Source: Streptomyces sp. CMB-StM0423 (GTDB lineage Bacteria; Actinomycetota; Actinomycetes; Streptomycetales; Streptomycetaceae). From it: a DNA stretch of 64,000 nucleotides. Below the pieces are notes generated by a model, which made no database searches, was not told the origin of the DNA, and saw only the letters and a program-made list of their open reading frames with translations. The DNA is taken from contig NZ_CP025407.1 in NCBI RefSeq assembly GCF_002847285.1, positions 4,186,501 to 4,250,500 of the forward strand, read 5' to 3'. A program made the translations under genes and the position numbers. This document shows positions 24,063 through 33,218 of this stretch, piece after piece; positions within the stretch are counted from its first letter, which is position 1; the number at the start of each line of letters is the position of its first letter.

Positions 24063-25033
24063 AGCCCGGCCTTTCGGTAGCGGCGCAGCAGGAAGAGGAA
24101 GCAGCCGGCGGCGAGCGCGAGCGCGACCAGCAGCGCGGCACTGCCGGCCGCGGTGGACGGGTCGACGGGCTCGGGGGAGGCGGTGGCGGGGGTCGCGCCG
24201 AGGAACGTCGACTGGATGTTGTCGATGAGCCCGATGGGCGAGAAGAGCGCGAACCAGCCGATGGCGCCCAGGTTGTCCTGCTCCCACGCGATGCCCTGCA
24301 GCGCGCTGACCGCGCCGAACGGCACGGTGAACGCGGCGATGACGGCGGCGACGCCGAAGCCGCGGCGCGGGGTGAGGGCGGCGATGGCCAGGCCGATGCC
24401 GGCGAAGAGCACCGACAGCAGGGCGACGGAGAGGAGCGCCTGGGCGAAGCCCTTGGTCTGGTCGGTGAAGTCGAGCTTCGCCAGCAGCGCGCCGACGTAG
24501 AGGATCAGCAGGGGGGTGGCGGTGAGGATGAAGAGCGCGGAGGCCATCGCCGCGTACTTGGCGGAGACGTAGTCGAGGCGCTCGACGGGGCGGGAGAAGT
24601 AGAGCGGGACGGTACGGAACCGCAGGTCGCGGGAGACGGACACGGGGGCCTGGGCGGCGATGAAGAGGAAGATGACGGGCTGGAGGTAGATCGCGTAGTC
24701 GGTGTACTCCAGCGGCAGTTCGTCCATGCTCGTGCCGATGGCGACGGCGACGAGGATGAGCGCGACCAGGCACATGATGCCGAAGAGGAGCGCGGGCGGG
24801 ACCTTGGACTTCGCGGAGCGGCCGAGGCCGTACGCGGCGCGCAGGGACTGGGTGAACAGGGAGCGGCGGGCGTAGCCGCGGCCGAGGCGGGGGCCATCGT
24901 AGTGGCGGTAGCCGATGTCGTGGATGACGTCGGTGGCGGCGGGGGTGCTCGTGCTCGTGCCGGGGGCTTCGGCGGTGGCGCCGGGTTTCCCGGTGGTGCC
25001 GGAGTTGCCGGTGGCGGGCGCGTCAGTGGGCAT
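24059..25033 (-). CDS. ABC-2 type transporter permease (first pair)
   Basis: 324 residues. A Thr/Ser/Gly-rich N-terminal tail of about 35 residues precedes DIGYRHYDGPRLGR and six hydrophobic segments; SVSRDLRFRTVPLYFSRPVE is the coupling loop. Its 5' end overlaps the preceding ATPase gene by 11 bp and its stop overlaps the next by 4 bp, so the four genes form one tightly coupled operon. Confidence 0.88.
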   Translation of the reverse strand: MPTDAPATGNSGTTGKPGATAEAPGTSTSTPAATDVIHDIGYRHYDGPRLGRGYARRSLFTQSLRAAYGLGRSAKSKVPPALLFGIMCLVALILVAVAIGTSMDELPLEYTDYAIYLQPVIFLFIAAQAPVSVSRDLRFRTVPLYFSRPVERLDYVSAKYAAMASALFILTATPLLILYVGALLAKLDFTDQTKGFAQALLSVALLSVLFAGIGLAIAALTPRRGFGVAAVIAAFTVPFGAVSALQGIAWEQDNLGAIGWFALFSPIGLIDNIQSTFLGATPATASPEPVDPSTAAGSAALLVALALAAGCFLFLLRRYRKAGL

Positions 25034-26075
25034 GAGGGCTTCCTGCGGTGTCGGTCGCGGACGTGCTCGCGGGGGTGCTGGGGTTCGTGTCTGCGCTCGC
25101 GGTCACGCTCGCGGTCACGCTCGTGCTCGTGCTTGTGCTCGCCGGGAGGGTGTCGTCGTCGCGGAAGATCTCCGCGATGCGGTGCCGGCGCTGCTCCATG
25201 CGCACCAGCCCGAGGCCGAGCCCGGCCACCGCGTCCCGTACGACGTCGTACGTGCCGTCGTCCTCGGCCTCGACGTACAGCAGCCGGCCGTCCGCGGTGA
25301 TCCCCAGGCCCGCGCCCGCGAGCGCCTTGCGCAGGGTGGCGGTGCCGTCGGGGTGGGCGTCGGTATCGGTCACCTCGACCGCGAGGGTGGCGGTGGTCTG
25401 CGTGAAGTCGCTGGTGGAGCTGGAGCGCAGCAGCCGCCCGCCGTCGATGACGACGACATGGTCGCAGGTGCGCTCCAGCTCACCGAGGAGGTGCGAGGTG
25501 ACGAGGACGGAGATGCCGAAGTCGGCGTGTACGCGGCGGATGAGGCCGAGCATGTCGTCGCGGCCGACGGGGTCGAGGCCGTTGGTCGGCTCGTCGAGGA
25601 AGACGAGCTGCGGGTCGTGCACGAGGGCCTGGGCGAGCTTGACGCGCTGCTTCATGCCGGTCGAGTAGCCGCCGATGGGCCGGTAGCGCTCCTCGTACAG
25701 GCCGACGTGGCGCAGGGTGTCGGCGGTGCGCTCGCGGGCCGCGGTGGCGGGGAGGCCGGACATGCGCGCCATGTGGACGACGAACTCCGTGGCGGAGACG
25801 TCGGGCGGCAGGCAGTCGTGTTCCGGCATGTAGCCGACGCGCTCGCGGATGGTGGCGGCGGTTTCGCTGCCGGCGGCCACGTCGAGGCCGAGCACGGTGG
25901 CGGAGCCCTCGGAGGCGGGCGACAGCCCGAGCAGGATCTTGATCAGCGTGGACTTGCCGGCGCCGTTGGCGCCGACCAGGCCCGTGACCCCGGGGCCGAT
26001 GCCGACGGTGAGGCTGTCGAGCGCGGTGACCCGGGGAAACCGTTTGCTCAGGTTCTCGGTGGCGATGACTGTCAC
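25023..26075 (-). CDS. ABC transporter ATP-binding protein (first pair)
   Basis: 350 residues. Walker A GANGAGKST, signature YSTGMKQRVKLA, Walker B LVFLDEPTNGLD, switch His in TSHLLGELE. After about residue 300 a Ser/Thr/Ala-rich tail (TSTSTSVTASVTASAD) follows, encoded by a degenerate 12-bp repeat at about 25085-25140. First gene of the four-gene operon; GTG start without a clear binding site. Two ATPase-permease pairs in a row suggest two related exporters or one heteromeric complex. Confidence 0.9.
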   Translation of the reverse strand: MTVIATENLSKRFPRVTALDSLTVGIGPGVTGLVGANGAGKSTLIKILLGLSPASEGSATVLGLDVAAGSETAATIRERVGYMPEHDCLPPDVSATEFVVHMARMSGLPATAARERTADTLRHVGLYEERYRPIGGYSTGMKQRVKLAQALVHDPQLVFLDEPTNGLDPVGRDDMLGLIRRVHADFGISVLVTSHLLGELERTCDHVVVIDGGRLLRSSSTSDFTQTTATLAVEVTDTDAHPDGTATLRKALAGAGLGITADGRLLYVEAEDDGTYDVVRDAVAGLGLGLVRMEQRRHRIAEIFRDDDTLPASTSTSTSVTASVTASADTNPSTPASTSATDTAGSPHAH

Positions 26076-26431
26076 GTTGCACGACGGTAGTGGCGCGGGG
26101 ACGCGGGGTCGTCAGACCTGGCGATGGTTGCCGGATACGACCGGGGAGGGACGGACCCGTAGGGGGAAGGGGCCGGGAACCCTGAGGTTACCGACGGTAT
26201 CCACAGGGCGACTGCGGGCATTGACGGAGCCATGGGGCGATGTCACAGTCATTGGTGTCAGCTTTTGGGGCGGATCCGGCTTCGGGTGAAGTCGGGCCGG
26301 GCAGGGTGGATTTGGGGTGGGGCCGGGCGAGGAGCGCCGGCTGCGGCGGTGCGGTTTCGCGTTGCAGGTGCGGTTTCAGGTGCGGGTTTCGGCTGCGGAA
26401 TCCGGTTGGCGGGAAGGGGAGGGGCGGACTG
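26076..26431. other. Divergent intergenic region ABC operon / M24 gene
   Basis: About 356 bp. It contains GTATCCACA (26197-26205), one base from a DnaA box, and three copies of a GGTGCGGTTTC-like element at about 26345-26395. No gene is convincing: the open frame running into the M24 gene lacks a start with a binding site. Promoters for both directions should lie here but no clear -35/-10 pair is visible. Confidence 0.4.
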
Positions 26432-27424
26432 ATGACACTCACCGAGTCCTCGGCGGCTCTGCGGGGGTTCAGAAGCGTGCAGCGGCTGGCGTACGAGTGC
26501 GCGGAGGCGGTGGCGGTACAGCTCCGGCCGGGGGTCACGGAGCGGGAGGCCGCGCGGATGCAGCGGGAGTGGCTGCGCGAGCGCGGCGTGCGGGACTGGT
26601 TCCACCTGCCGTTCGCGTGGTTCGGCGACCGGACGGCGTTCGCGGGCTTCCGGGTGCCGCTGCAGTTCTTCCCGACGAACCGGGAGCTGGCGCCGGGCAT
26701 GCCGTTCATCCTCGACCTCGCGCCGGTGCACGGCGGGCACACGGCCGACGTGGGGTATTCGGGCTCCCTCGGGCCGAATCCCGTGCACCACCGGCTGATG
26801 CGCGACCTGCGGGTGCACCGGGAGCTGATCCTGCGCGAGGTGCGCGAGCGCCGACCGCTGCGGGAGATATACGAGGACGTGGAGCGCCTCATGGTCCGGC
26901 AGGGCTATCACAACCGGCACCGGGCCTATCCGTTCGGCGTCATCGCGCACAAGGTCGACCGCGTCCGGGAGCGGCGCTTCTCGCCGCACGTGTTCGGCTT
27001 CGGCACGCAGAGCCTGAAGGGGCTGGCGAAGGACGCCCTGCGCGGGCACCGCGAGGGCTGGTCGCCGCTGTGGAGTCCGTACCGGTTCTCGCAGCATCCG
27101 CCGCGGCCGGGGCTGTGGGCGGTGGAGCCGCACCTGGGCTTCCGGGGCACGGGGGCGAAGTTCGAGGAGCTGCTGGTGGTGACGGACTCGCGGGACGCGG
27201 CGGAGAGCGCCTTCTGGCTCGACGACGACCTGCCGCATGTGCGGCGTTGGCGGGAGGCGGAGGCGGACCGGGAGCTGGCGGAGGACCGGGTGGGCGATGA
27301 GACGCCGGACCCCGGGGCCGGCGAGGCGGCGGACCCGGCGCGGGACCGTGCGCCGGGCCCGGCGCCGGGTGGCCGGCAGGACGAAGTGCAGGGGCGGGCG
27401 CAGGAGAAGGGGTGGGTGGCATGA
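26432..27424 (+). CDS. M24-type metallopeptidase-like protein
   Basis: 330 residues. The creatinase/aminopeptidase P fold is shown by ligands with the right spacing: Asp95 and Asp106 (ILDLAPVHGGHTADVGYS), a His in VIAHKVD, Glu in AVEPHLGF and Glu in KFEELLVVTD. It could be a dinuclear-metal Xaa-Pro-type peptidase, but substrate-binding His variants differ and the C-terminal 45 residues are a Pro/Gly/Asp-rich tail. The ATG follows GGGGAGGGG. Its stop overlaps the next start as ATGA, so it is translationally coupled to the hydrolase-SDR fusion. Confidence 0.8.
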   Translation: MTLTESSAALRGFRSVQRLAYECAEAVAVQLRPGVTEREAARMQREWLRERGVRDWFHLPFAWFGDRTAFAGFRVPLQFFPTNRELAPGMPFILDLAPVHGGHTADVGYSGSLGPNPVHHRLMRDLRVHRELILREVRERRPLREIYEDVERLMVRQGYHNRHRAYPFGVIAHKVDRVRERRFSPHVFGFGTQSLKGLAKDALRGHREGWSPLWSPYRFSQHPPRPGLWAVEPHLGFRGTGAKFEELLVVTDSRDAAESAFWLDDDLPHVRRWREAEADRELAEDRVGDETPDPGAGEAADPARDRAPGPAPGGRQDEVQGRAQEKGWVA

Positions 27425-29190
27425 GCGAGTGGGGCGGCGTGCCCGTACGGGAGCGGTGGGTCAGGGCCGCCGGGGTCGAGCTGTGCGTGGCGGAGCTGGG
27501 GGACGCCGGGCAGCCGACGGTCGTGCTGCTGCACGGCTATCCGGACAGCAAGGAGGTGTGGTCCCAGGTCGCGTCCCGGCTCGCCGAGCGCTTCCACGTC
27601 GTGCTGTACGACGTCCGCGGCCACGGCCGCTCCACCGCGCCGAAGCCGCTGAAGGGCGGCTTCACACTGGAGAAGCTCACGGACGACTTCCTCGCCGTGC
27701 TCGACGCCGTCAGCCCGGACCGCCCGGTGCACCTCGTGGGGCACGACTGGGGCTCGGTGCAGGGCTGGGAGTTCACCACGGTGGAGCGCACGGAGGGCCG
27801 TATCGCATCGTTCACCTCCCTCTCCGGCCCGTCCCTTGACCACTTCGGGCACTGGATCAACGGCCGGCTGCGCCGCCCCACCCCGCGGCGGGCCGGCCAA
27901 CTGCTCGGCCAGACCGCCAAGTCCTGGTACGTGTATCTGCTGCACACCCCCGTCCTGCCCGAGCTGGCCTGGCGCGGTCCGCTCGGCGCGCGCTGGCCGG
28001 CGATCCTGCGCCGACTGGAGAAGGTCCCGGGCGACGGCTATCCGACGGCCTCCCTGGGCGACGACGCGGCGCACGGCGCCTGGCTCTACCGGGACAACGT
28101 CCGCGCCCGGCTGCGCCACCCCCGCGCCGACGCCTACGCGCACGCGCCGGTGCAGCTCATCACCCCCGCCGGCGACGCCTTCCTCTCGCCGAGCCTCCAC
28201 GACGACCTGGACCGCTGGGTGCCGCAGTTGCTGCGGCGCACGATCGACGCCCGGCACTGGGTCCCGCGCACCCGGCCCGATCAGCTCACCGCGTGGATCG
28301 GCGAGTTCGTCCTCGCCCACGAGGACGGCACGCCGGTGGCGGAGATCGTCCCCGACGGGCGGTACGCGGACCGGTTCGGCGGCCGGCTGGTGCTGATCAC
28401 CGGCGCGGGCAGCGGCATCGGGCGGGCCACCGCCTTCGCCTTCGCGGAGGCCGGCGCGCGGATCGTGGCGGCGGACGTCGACGCCGAGGGGGCGGCCACG
28501 ACCGCCGAGTTGTGCCGGATGATCGGTGCGGCGGAGGCGTGGCCCGAGGTCGTGGACGTCGCGGACGAGGAGGCGATGGAAAAGTTCGCGGAGCGGGTCG
28601 CCGCTTCGTACGGGGTGGTGGACGTGCTGGTGAACAACGCCGGGATCGGTCTGTCCGGCCCGTTCCTCGACACCTCGACGGCGGACTGGCGCCGGGTGCT
28701 GGACGTCAACCTCTGGGGTGTCATCCACGGGTGCCGGCTCTTCGGCAGGCAGATGGCCGAGCGCGGCCAGGGCGGGCACATCGTCAACACCGCCTCGGCC
28801 GCCGCCTATGCGCCGTCGCGGACCCTGCCCGCGTACGCCACGTCGAAGGCCGCGGTGCTGATGCTCTCGGAGTGCCTGCGCGCGGAGCTGTCGGGGCAGG
28901 GGATCGGGGTCTCGGCCGTCTGCCCCGGCTTCGTGCACACCAACATCACGGCCACCACGCGGTTCGCCGGTGTCTCCGAGGAGGAGGAGCGGCGGCGACG
29001 GAAGAGCGCGCACCGCTGGTACGGGAAGCGGAACTACCCGGCGGAGAAGGTCGCGGACGCCGTGCTGCGGGCGGTCGCGCGCAACCAGGCGGTGGTGCCG
29101 GTCACGCCGGAGGCGCGGGGCTCGCGGCTGCTGGCGCGGGTCTCGCCGCGGGCGCTGCGGGCGATAGCCCGGGTGGAGCCGAAGATCTAG
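27421..29190 (+). CDS. Alpha/beta hydrolase-SDR fusion (EphD-like)
   Basis: 589 residues. Residues 1-300 are an alpha/beta hydrolase: VLLHGYPDSKEVW and GHDWGS, where Asp109 as nucleophile is the mark of epoxide hydrolases. Residues 320-589 are a short-chain dehydrogenase: TGAGSGIGRA from Thr327, NNAGIG, and Tyr472-x-x-x-Lys476. Length and domain order match mycobacterial EphD, reported to act on mycolate epoxides; mycolic acids are absent from Streptomyces, so the substrate here must differ. Start ATG overlaps the M24 stop. Confidence 0.9.
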   Translation: MSEWGGVPVRERWVRAAGVELCVAELGDAGQPTVVLLHGYPDSKEVWSQVASRLAERFHVVLYDVRGHGRSTAPKPLKGGFTLEKLTDDFLAVLDAVSPDRPVHLVGHDWGSVQGWEFTTVERTEGRIASFTSLSGPSLDHFGHWINGRLRRPTPRRAGQLLGQTAKSWYVYLLHTPVLPELAWRGPLGARWPAILRRLEKVPGDGYPTASLGDDAAHGAWLYRDNVRARLRHPRADAYAHAPVQLITPAGDAFLSPSLHDDLDRWVPQLLRRTIDARHWVPRTRPDQLTAWIGEFVLAHEDGTPVAEIVPDGRYADRFGGRLVLITGAGSGIGRATAFAFAEAGARIVAADVDAEGAATTAELCRMIGAAEAWPEVVDVADEEAMEKFAERVAASYGVVDVLVNNAGIGLSGPFLDTSTADWRRVLDVNLWGVIHGCRLFGRQMAERGQGGHIVNTASAAAYAPSRTLPAYATSKAAVLMLSECLRAELSGQGIGVSAVCPGFVHTNITATTRFAGVSEEEERRRRKSAHRWYGKRNYPAEKVADAVLRAVARNQAVVPVTPEARGSRLLARVSPRALRAIARVEPKI

Positions 29191-29414
29191 CGCGGGGCCA
29201 GGGGGGCACCGGCTCCCGGGTTTCGGATCCCGCCTCCCGGCTCCCGGGTCTCCGGACTCCGGACGCCGGCGCGGGGATCCCGCCCTCGGGGTTCCGTCCT
29301 CCGGATCCCGACCCCCGTCGGCCTCCTGCCCGTTCCCGTACCCGTAACCGGGCCGACGTGTCCGTCGTCCACTCGCCACCCGACCAGATCGATCCGCCTT
29401 CCAGGAGCCGCATC

Positions 29415-30521
29415 ATGAGCACCGAAGCACGCCCCCCGCCCGCGGAGCACGGCGCGAGCACGCCGCCCCAGGTGTCGTTCGGCCGGCTGGAGCCTCCGGT
29501 GTACGCGCCGGCCGTACCATCCCTCCCAAGAGGGCCCGCCGCGGCGGCGAGCGGGCCGGGGCACGGGCCGAGGGGCAGGCGAGCGGTGCTGGAGCAGCAG
29601 ACGGCCGGTGAGTACCGGATCGAGGGCCTGGCGCACGCAAGCGGCACGACCGTGCGCACCATCCGCGCGTACGCCGACCGCGGGCTGCTGCCCCGGCCGG
29701 AGCGGCGCGGGCGTACTAACGTCTACGGCGAGGAACACCTCGCCCGGCTGCGGCAGATAGCCGGCCTGCTCGACCGCGGCTACACGCTGGCGTCCATCAA
29801 GGAGCTGCTGGAGGCGTGGGACGAGGGCCGGGGGCTGGGCGGTGTGCTGGGCCTGGTCGCCGAGGTGCAGGGGCCGTGGACCGACGAGGAGTCCGGGCAG
29901 TTGAGCCGGGCGGAGCTGGCGGAGCTGTTCGGCGGGGCTGCGGACGAGTCCGCGGTCGAGGAGGCCGTCGAGCTGGGCGTGCTGGAGCGGGTGCCGGGCG
30001 AGCCGGAGATGTTCCTTGTGCCCAGCCCGCAGCAGCTCACGGTGGCCGCGGAACTGCACGCGGCGGGTGTCCCGTTCCCTGCCATCACCGGCCAACTGCG
30101 CGAGCTGCGGCTGCGGGTGGAGGAGATAGCGGCGGGCCTGCTCGACTTCACCGCCGAGCATGTCTTCCAGCGCTACCTCGACCATCCCCCGTCGGACGCG
30201 GAGGCGACCGAGGCCGCCGGCCTCGTCCGCCGGCTGCGGCCGCTGGCGCAGCAGACGATGGACGCGGAGCTGGCCCGCGCGATGCGCACCCTGGCCACGC
30301 GCCAACTCCACGAGCACCTCGCGGGACCGCCCCAGCCCCAGGCGGCCGCCCCGGCGACGGTCCCGGTGAGCCTGCCGGCGGCCACGGTGGCGGCTGTCCG
30401 CGACCTGGTGGGCCCGGCGGCGACGGCGGAGTTCGTCACCTCCGCGACGGAACGGGAGGTCCACAAGCGCCGCATGGACACCCTGGCGGGGGGCGCGGGC
30501 GGGCAGGACGGCCCGGGCTGA
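29415..30521 (+). CDS. MerR family transcriptional regulator
   Basis: 368 residues. A Pro/Ala-rich N-terminal extension of about 60 residues precedes the MerR DNA-binding domain (YRIEGLAHASGTTVRTIRAY, then GLLPRPERRGRTNVYGEEHL). A long effector region without Cys metal motifs follows. The frame is open far upstream inside the SDR gene, but ATG 29415 has AGGAG eight bases before it. It is 224 bp after the hydrolase-SDR gene on the same strand; that gap has only GC-rich direct repeats. Confidence 0.82.
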   Translation: MSTEARPPPAEHGASTPPQVSFGRLEPPVYAPAVPSLPRGPAAAASGPGHGPRGRRAVLEQQTAGEYRIEGLAHASGTTVRTIRAYADRGLLPRPERRGRTNVYGEEHLARLRQIAGLLDRGYTLASIKELLEAWDEGRGLGGVLGLVAEVQGPWTDEESGQLSRAELAELFGGAADESAVEEAVELGVLERVPGEPEMFLVPSPQQLTVAAELHAAGVPFPAITGQLRELRLRVEEIAAGLLDFTAEHVFQRYLDHPPSDAEATEAAGLVRRLRPLAQQTMDAELARAMRTLATRQLHEHLAGPPQPQAAAPATVPVSLPAATVAAVRDLVGPAATAEFVTSATEREVHKRRMDTLAGGAGGQDGPG

Positions 30522-30755
30522 GCGGCGGTTCGGCGCCAGGGAGGGAGCGCCGGGCGGGGTCCGGACATGTGCTTCTCGCTCGGAGGGCGCCCGGCGCGTA
30601 GCGCCACGGCATGGCCCTGGACCGGCCGTTCGCCGTCCCGACCGTTCCCGCCCGCCTGCTCCGGCGCTCGGCTCCGGCACGGCTGGATGCGGGGGTTGAC
30701 CCCCGGTTACTCGCGGGTCACTCTGGGCCAGCCGTTCAACGGGAGGAGAACACCC

Positions 30756-31946
30756 ATGCGCAGACGCAGCTTTGTCAGAGGGTTAACCGCTACGACCGCC
30801 GTCACCGGCCTCGGCCTCACCGCCGCCCTTCACGGCCACGCCACGGCCACGGCCACCACCGCCACCGCCGACGGCCGGTCCGGCCGCGGGGTCCGGCGCC
30901 GTGCTGCCTGGCGGGAGGTTGCCGTACCGGCCGGGGTGCCCGCCGTCCTGCTCAGCGGCGTTGCCGCCGCGGGGCCCGATCTCGCGTGGGCCGTGGGTGA
31001 GGAGGCCCGTAGCGGCTCGACGTCCGGCCGGCCCGTCGCCCGTACCTGGGACGGTTCCGCCTGGCATTCCACCGATGTCTCGCACCTCGCCTTCGCCGGC
31101 AGCATCCGCAACGTCGCCGCCGCCCCCGCGGGCGCCGCGGGGGCGGTCGCCGCCTGGGCCGTGGCGTACGACCGGGCCGGCGCCGACCACCTCCTCGCCT
31201 GGGACGGCACCACCTGGCGCGAGCACGGCTTCCCCGGACGCGGCGAGTCCGGTACGGAGTTGTGGGCCGTCGCCGTCGCGCAGGACGGCACCGTCCGGAT
31301 CTCGGGTACACGGGATGGCGCCGCCCGCGTGCTGCGTGCCGACGACGCGGCGGGCACCCGCTGGAGCTGGTCGCCGCCGCTGCCCACCGACGGCGGTTCC
31401 GTCCCCAGCCTGTGGAACGTCCACGTCGACCGCGCCGGTGCCACCTGGGTCTCCGGTGACGTCGTCGTCGCCCGGTACGACGACCGCTCCTGGCTCGTCC
31501 TGCCCCGGCTCGCCGGGCTGCGCCTGTCCGTCACCGACCTGCTCCCCGTCGCCCCCGACGACATCTGGCTCACCGGCCACGACTACGGCGTCGGCGGCCC
31601 GCCCGGCAAGCCGCCGAGCGTCGTCCTGCGCCACTACGACGGCACGGCGTGGAGCGACGTCGCCGCCCCCTTCACCGTCGGCTCCCTCGGCGCCATCGCA
31701 CCCGACGCCGCCGGCCGTCCCGCCGTCATCGCCGGCTGGGACTTCCGGGACGGCACCAGCGCCCACTACCTCCGCTGGGACGGCACCGCCTGGACCAGCG
31801 AGCGCGGCCCCGTAGCCGCACAGGGCACCACCCCCGTGATGTCCGCCCTCGCGCCCATACCCGGCACAGCCGGCTTCTGGTCGGCGGGTACCACCGCGCA
31901 GTCGCCGTTCCCGCCCGCCCAGGCGCGTATCGAGCGCTACGGCTGA
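30756..31946 (+). CDS. Secreted beta-propeller-like protein (Tat-type signal)
   Basis: 396 residues. MRRRSFVRGLTATTAV resembles a twin-arginine signal peptide. The mature part has repeated blocks around WDGSAW / WDGTTW / YDGTAW / WDGTAW with VxG or SxP turns, as in beta-propellers. No catalytic motif is seen. GGGAGGAG precedes the ATG. Likely extracellular or wall-bound; function unknown. Confidence 0.75.
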   Translation: MRRRSFVRGLTATTAVTGLGLTAALHGHATATATTATADGRSGRGVRRRAAWREVAVPAGVPAVLLSGVAAAGPDLAWAVGEEARSGSTSGRPVARTWDGSAWHSTDVSHLAFAGSIRNVAAAPAGAAGAVAAWAVAYDRAGADHLLAWDGTTWREHGFPGRGESGTELWAVAVAQDGTVRISGTRDGAARVLRADDAAGTRWSWSPPLPTDGGSVPSLWNVHVDRAGATWVSGDVVVARYDDRSWLVLPRLAGLRLSVTDLLPVAPDDIWLTGHDYGVGGPPGKPPSVVLRHYDGTAWSDVAAPFTVGSLGAIAPDAAGRPAVIAGWDFRDGTSAHYLRWDGTAWTSERGPVAAQGTTPVMSALAPIPGTAGFWSAGTTAQSPFPPAQARIERYG

Positions 31947-32005
31947 CGGTCCCGCCCTCTACGCTGGACGCCGGCAGAGAGCGGACGGCGCCGGGAGGGT
32001 GGCTG

Positions 32006-33067
32006 GTGGGCAGCGGACGGATCCCCGTGGTCGTCCTCGCGGGGTTTCTCGGCTCCGGCAAGACCACCCTCCTCAACGGGCTGTTGCGCAACGGCGGCGG
32101 CACCCGGATCGGCGCCGTCGTCAACGACTTCGGCAGCATCGAGATCGACGCCATGGCCGTCGCCGGCCAGGTCGACTCGATGGTCTCCCTCGGCAACGGC
32201 TGCCTGTGCTGTGCCGTCGACACCACCGAACTGGACGCCTATCTCGACCGGCTCGCCGGCACCGGCAGGATCGACGTCATCGTGGTCGAGGCCAGCGGCC
32301 TCGCCGAGCCGCAGGAACTCGTCCGCATGGTGCTGGCCAGCGAGAACGACCGCATCGTGTACGGGGGGCTGGTCGAGGTGGTGGACGGCGCCGAGTTCGC
32401 CGCGACCCGCGAGCGGCACCCGGAGATCGACCGCCACCTCGCCGTCGCCGACCTCGTCGTGCTCAACAAGACCGACCGGATCGACGACGCGGAACGCCGC
32501 CGCCTTCACGAGGCGATCGGTGAACCGGCCCCCGGCACGCCCGTGGTGGCGACGGCGTACGGGCGCGTGGACCCCGAGCTGTTCTTCGACCCCAGGGGCG
32601 ACGACGCCCCCGGTGCCGCGGCGCCCCGCCACCGCCAGCTCTCCTTCGCCGACCTGGCGGCCGGGGAGTCCACCGGCGACGACCACGACGCGCATCTCCA
32701 CGCGGCGTACGAGAGCGTCGAGTTCGCCACCGACCAGCCGATCAGCCCGCGCCGCCTGCTGGACTTCCTCGACACCCGCCCCGCCGGCCTCTACCGCGTG
32801 AAGGGCTTCGTCCACTTCGGCGTCCCCGGCCACCCGCAGAAGTACGGGCTGCACGCCGTCGGCCGCTTCCTGCGCTTCCGCCCCGCCCCCTGGGGCCGCG
32901 GCGAGGAACGGGGCACGCGGCTGGTGCTGATCGGCGCGGGGATCGATGCCGGCGCCGTGCGCAAGGAACTCGACGCCTGCTGCGGCCACATGCCCGAGGA
33001 CGGCGGCGAGGATGCGATGTGGGGAGTGCTGCGGTACGTGGACGGAGACGAGGACCCGGCGGCGTAG
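32006..33067 (+). CDS. CobW/COG0523 family GTPase
   Basis: 353 residues. Walker A GFLGSGKTT, the metal-binding GNGCLCCAV, and NKTD for guanine recognition define a COG0523 GTPase; the CobW C-terminal domain starts about residue 245 (LYRVKGFVHFG). These proteins deliver zinc or another metal to client proteins. GTG at 32006 is chosen because GGGAGGG lies seven bases upstream. No Zur-type box is evident upstream. Confidence 0.9.
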   Translation: MGSGRIPVVVLAGFLGSGKTTLLNGLLRNGGGTRIGAVVNDFGSIEIDAMAVAGQVDSMVSLGNGCLCCAVDTTELDAYLDRLAGTGRIDVIVVEASGLAEPQELVRMVLASENDRIVYGGLVEVVDGAEFAATRERHPEIDRHLAVADLVVLNKTDRIDDAERRRLHEAIGEPAPGTPVVATAYGRVDPELFFDPRGDDAPGAAAPRHRQLSFADLAAGESTGDDHDAHLHAAYESVEFATDQPISPRRLLDFLDTRPAGLYRVKGFVHFGVPGHPQKYGLHAVGRFLRFRPAPWGRGEERGTRLVLIGAGIDAGAVRKELDACCGHMPEDGGEDAMWGVLRYVDGDEDPAA

Positions 33068-33158
33068 CGACCGGGTTGCCGAGCGATCAGGTGGCGTAGC
33101 GACCAAGCTGCGTAGCCGGTCGCCCGGGTTCAACTGCCCGTTGCGGGACAGAAAGTCT

Positions 33159-33189
33159 GCGGGCCCCGAGACCCTGCAGGCTGGCCCGC
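33159..33189 (+). terminator. Hairpin between cobW-like and secreted protein genes
   Basis: GCGGGCC pairs with GGCCCGC around a 17-base loop that contains CTGCAG. Possible terminator of the CobW-type gene, 92 bp after its stop and 30 bp before the next start. Confidence 0.4.
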
Positions 33190-33218
33190 GTCGCGCATCC
33201 GACCGAGAGGGATCCCGC

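Noticed and set aside
22410..26075. ABC operon as part of an antibiotic cluster
   Set aside because: No biosynthetic genes adjoin it and the whole window has core-genome character.
26197..26205. Isolated DnaA-box-like GTATCCACA upstream of the ABC operon; similar GTGTCCACA at 19771
   Set aside because: Single near-matches are expected by chance and have no partner boxes.
29571..29600. GAGCGGTGCTG in the MerR gene resembles the 19-bp array unit
   Set aside because: A single copy in a coding region without neighbours at 19-bp spacing; probably chance.
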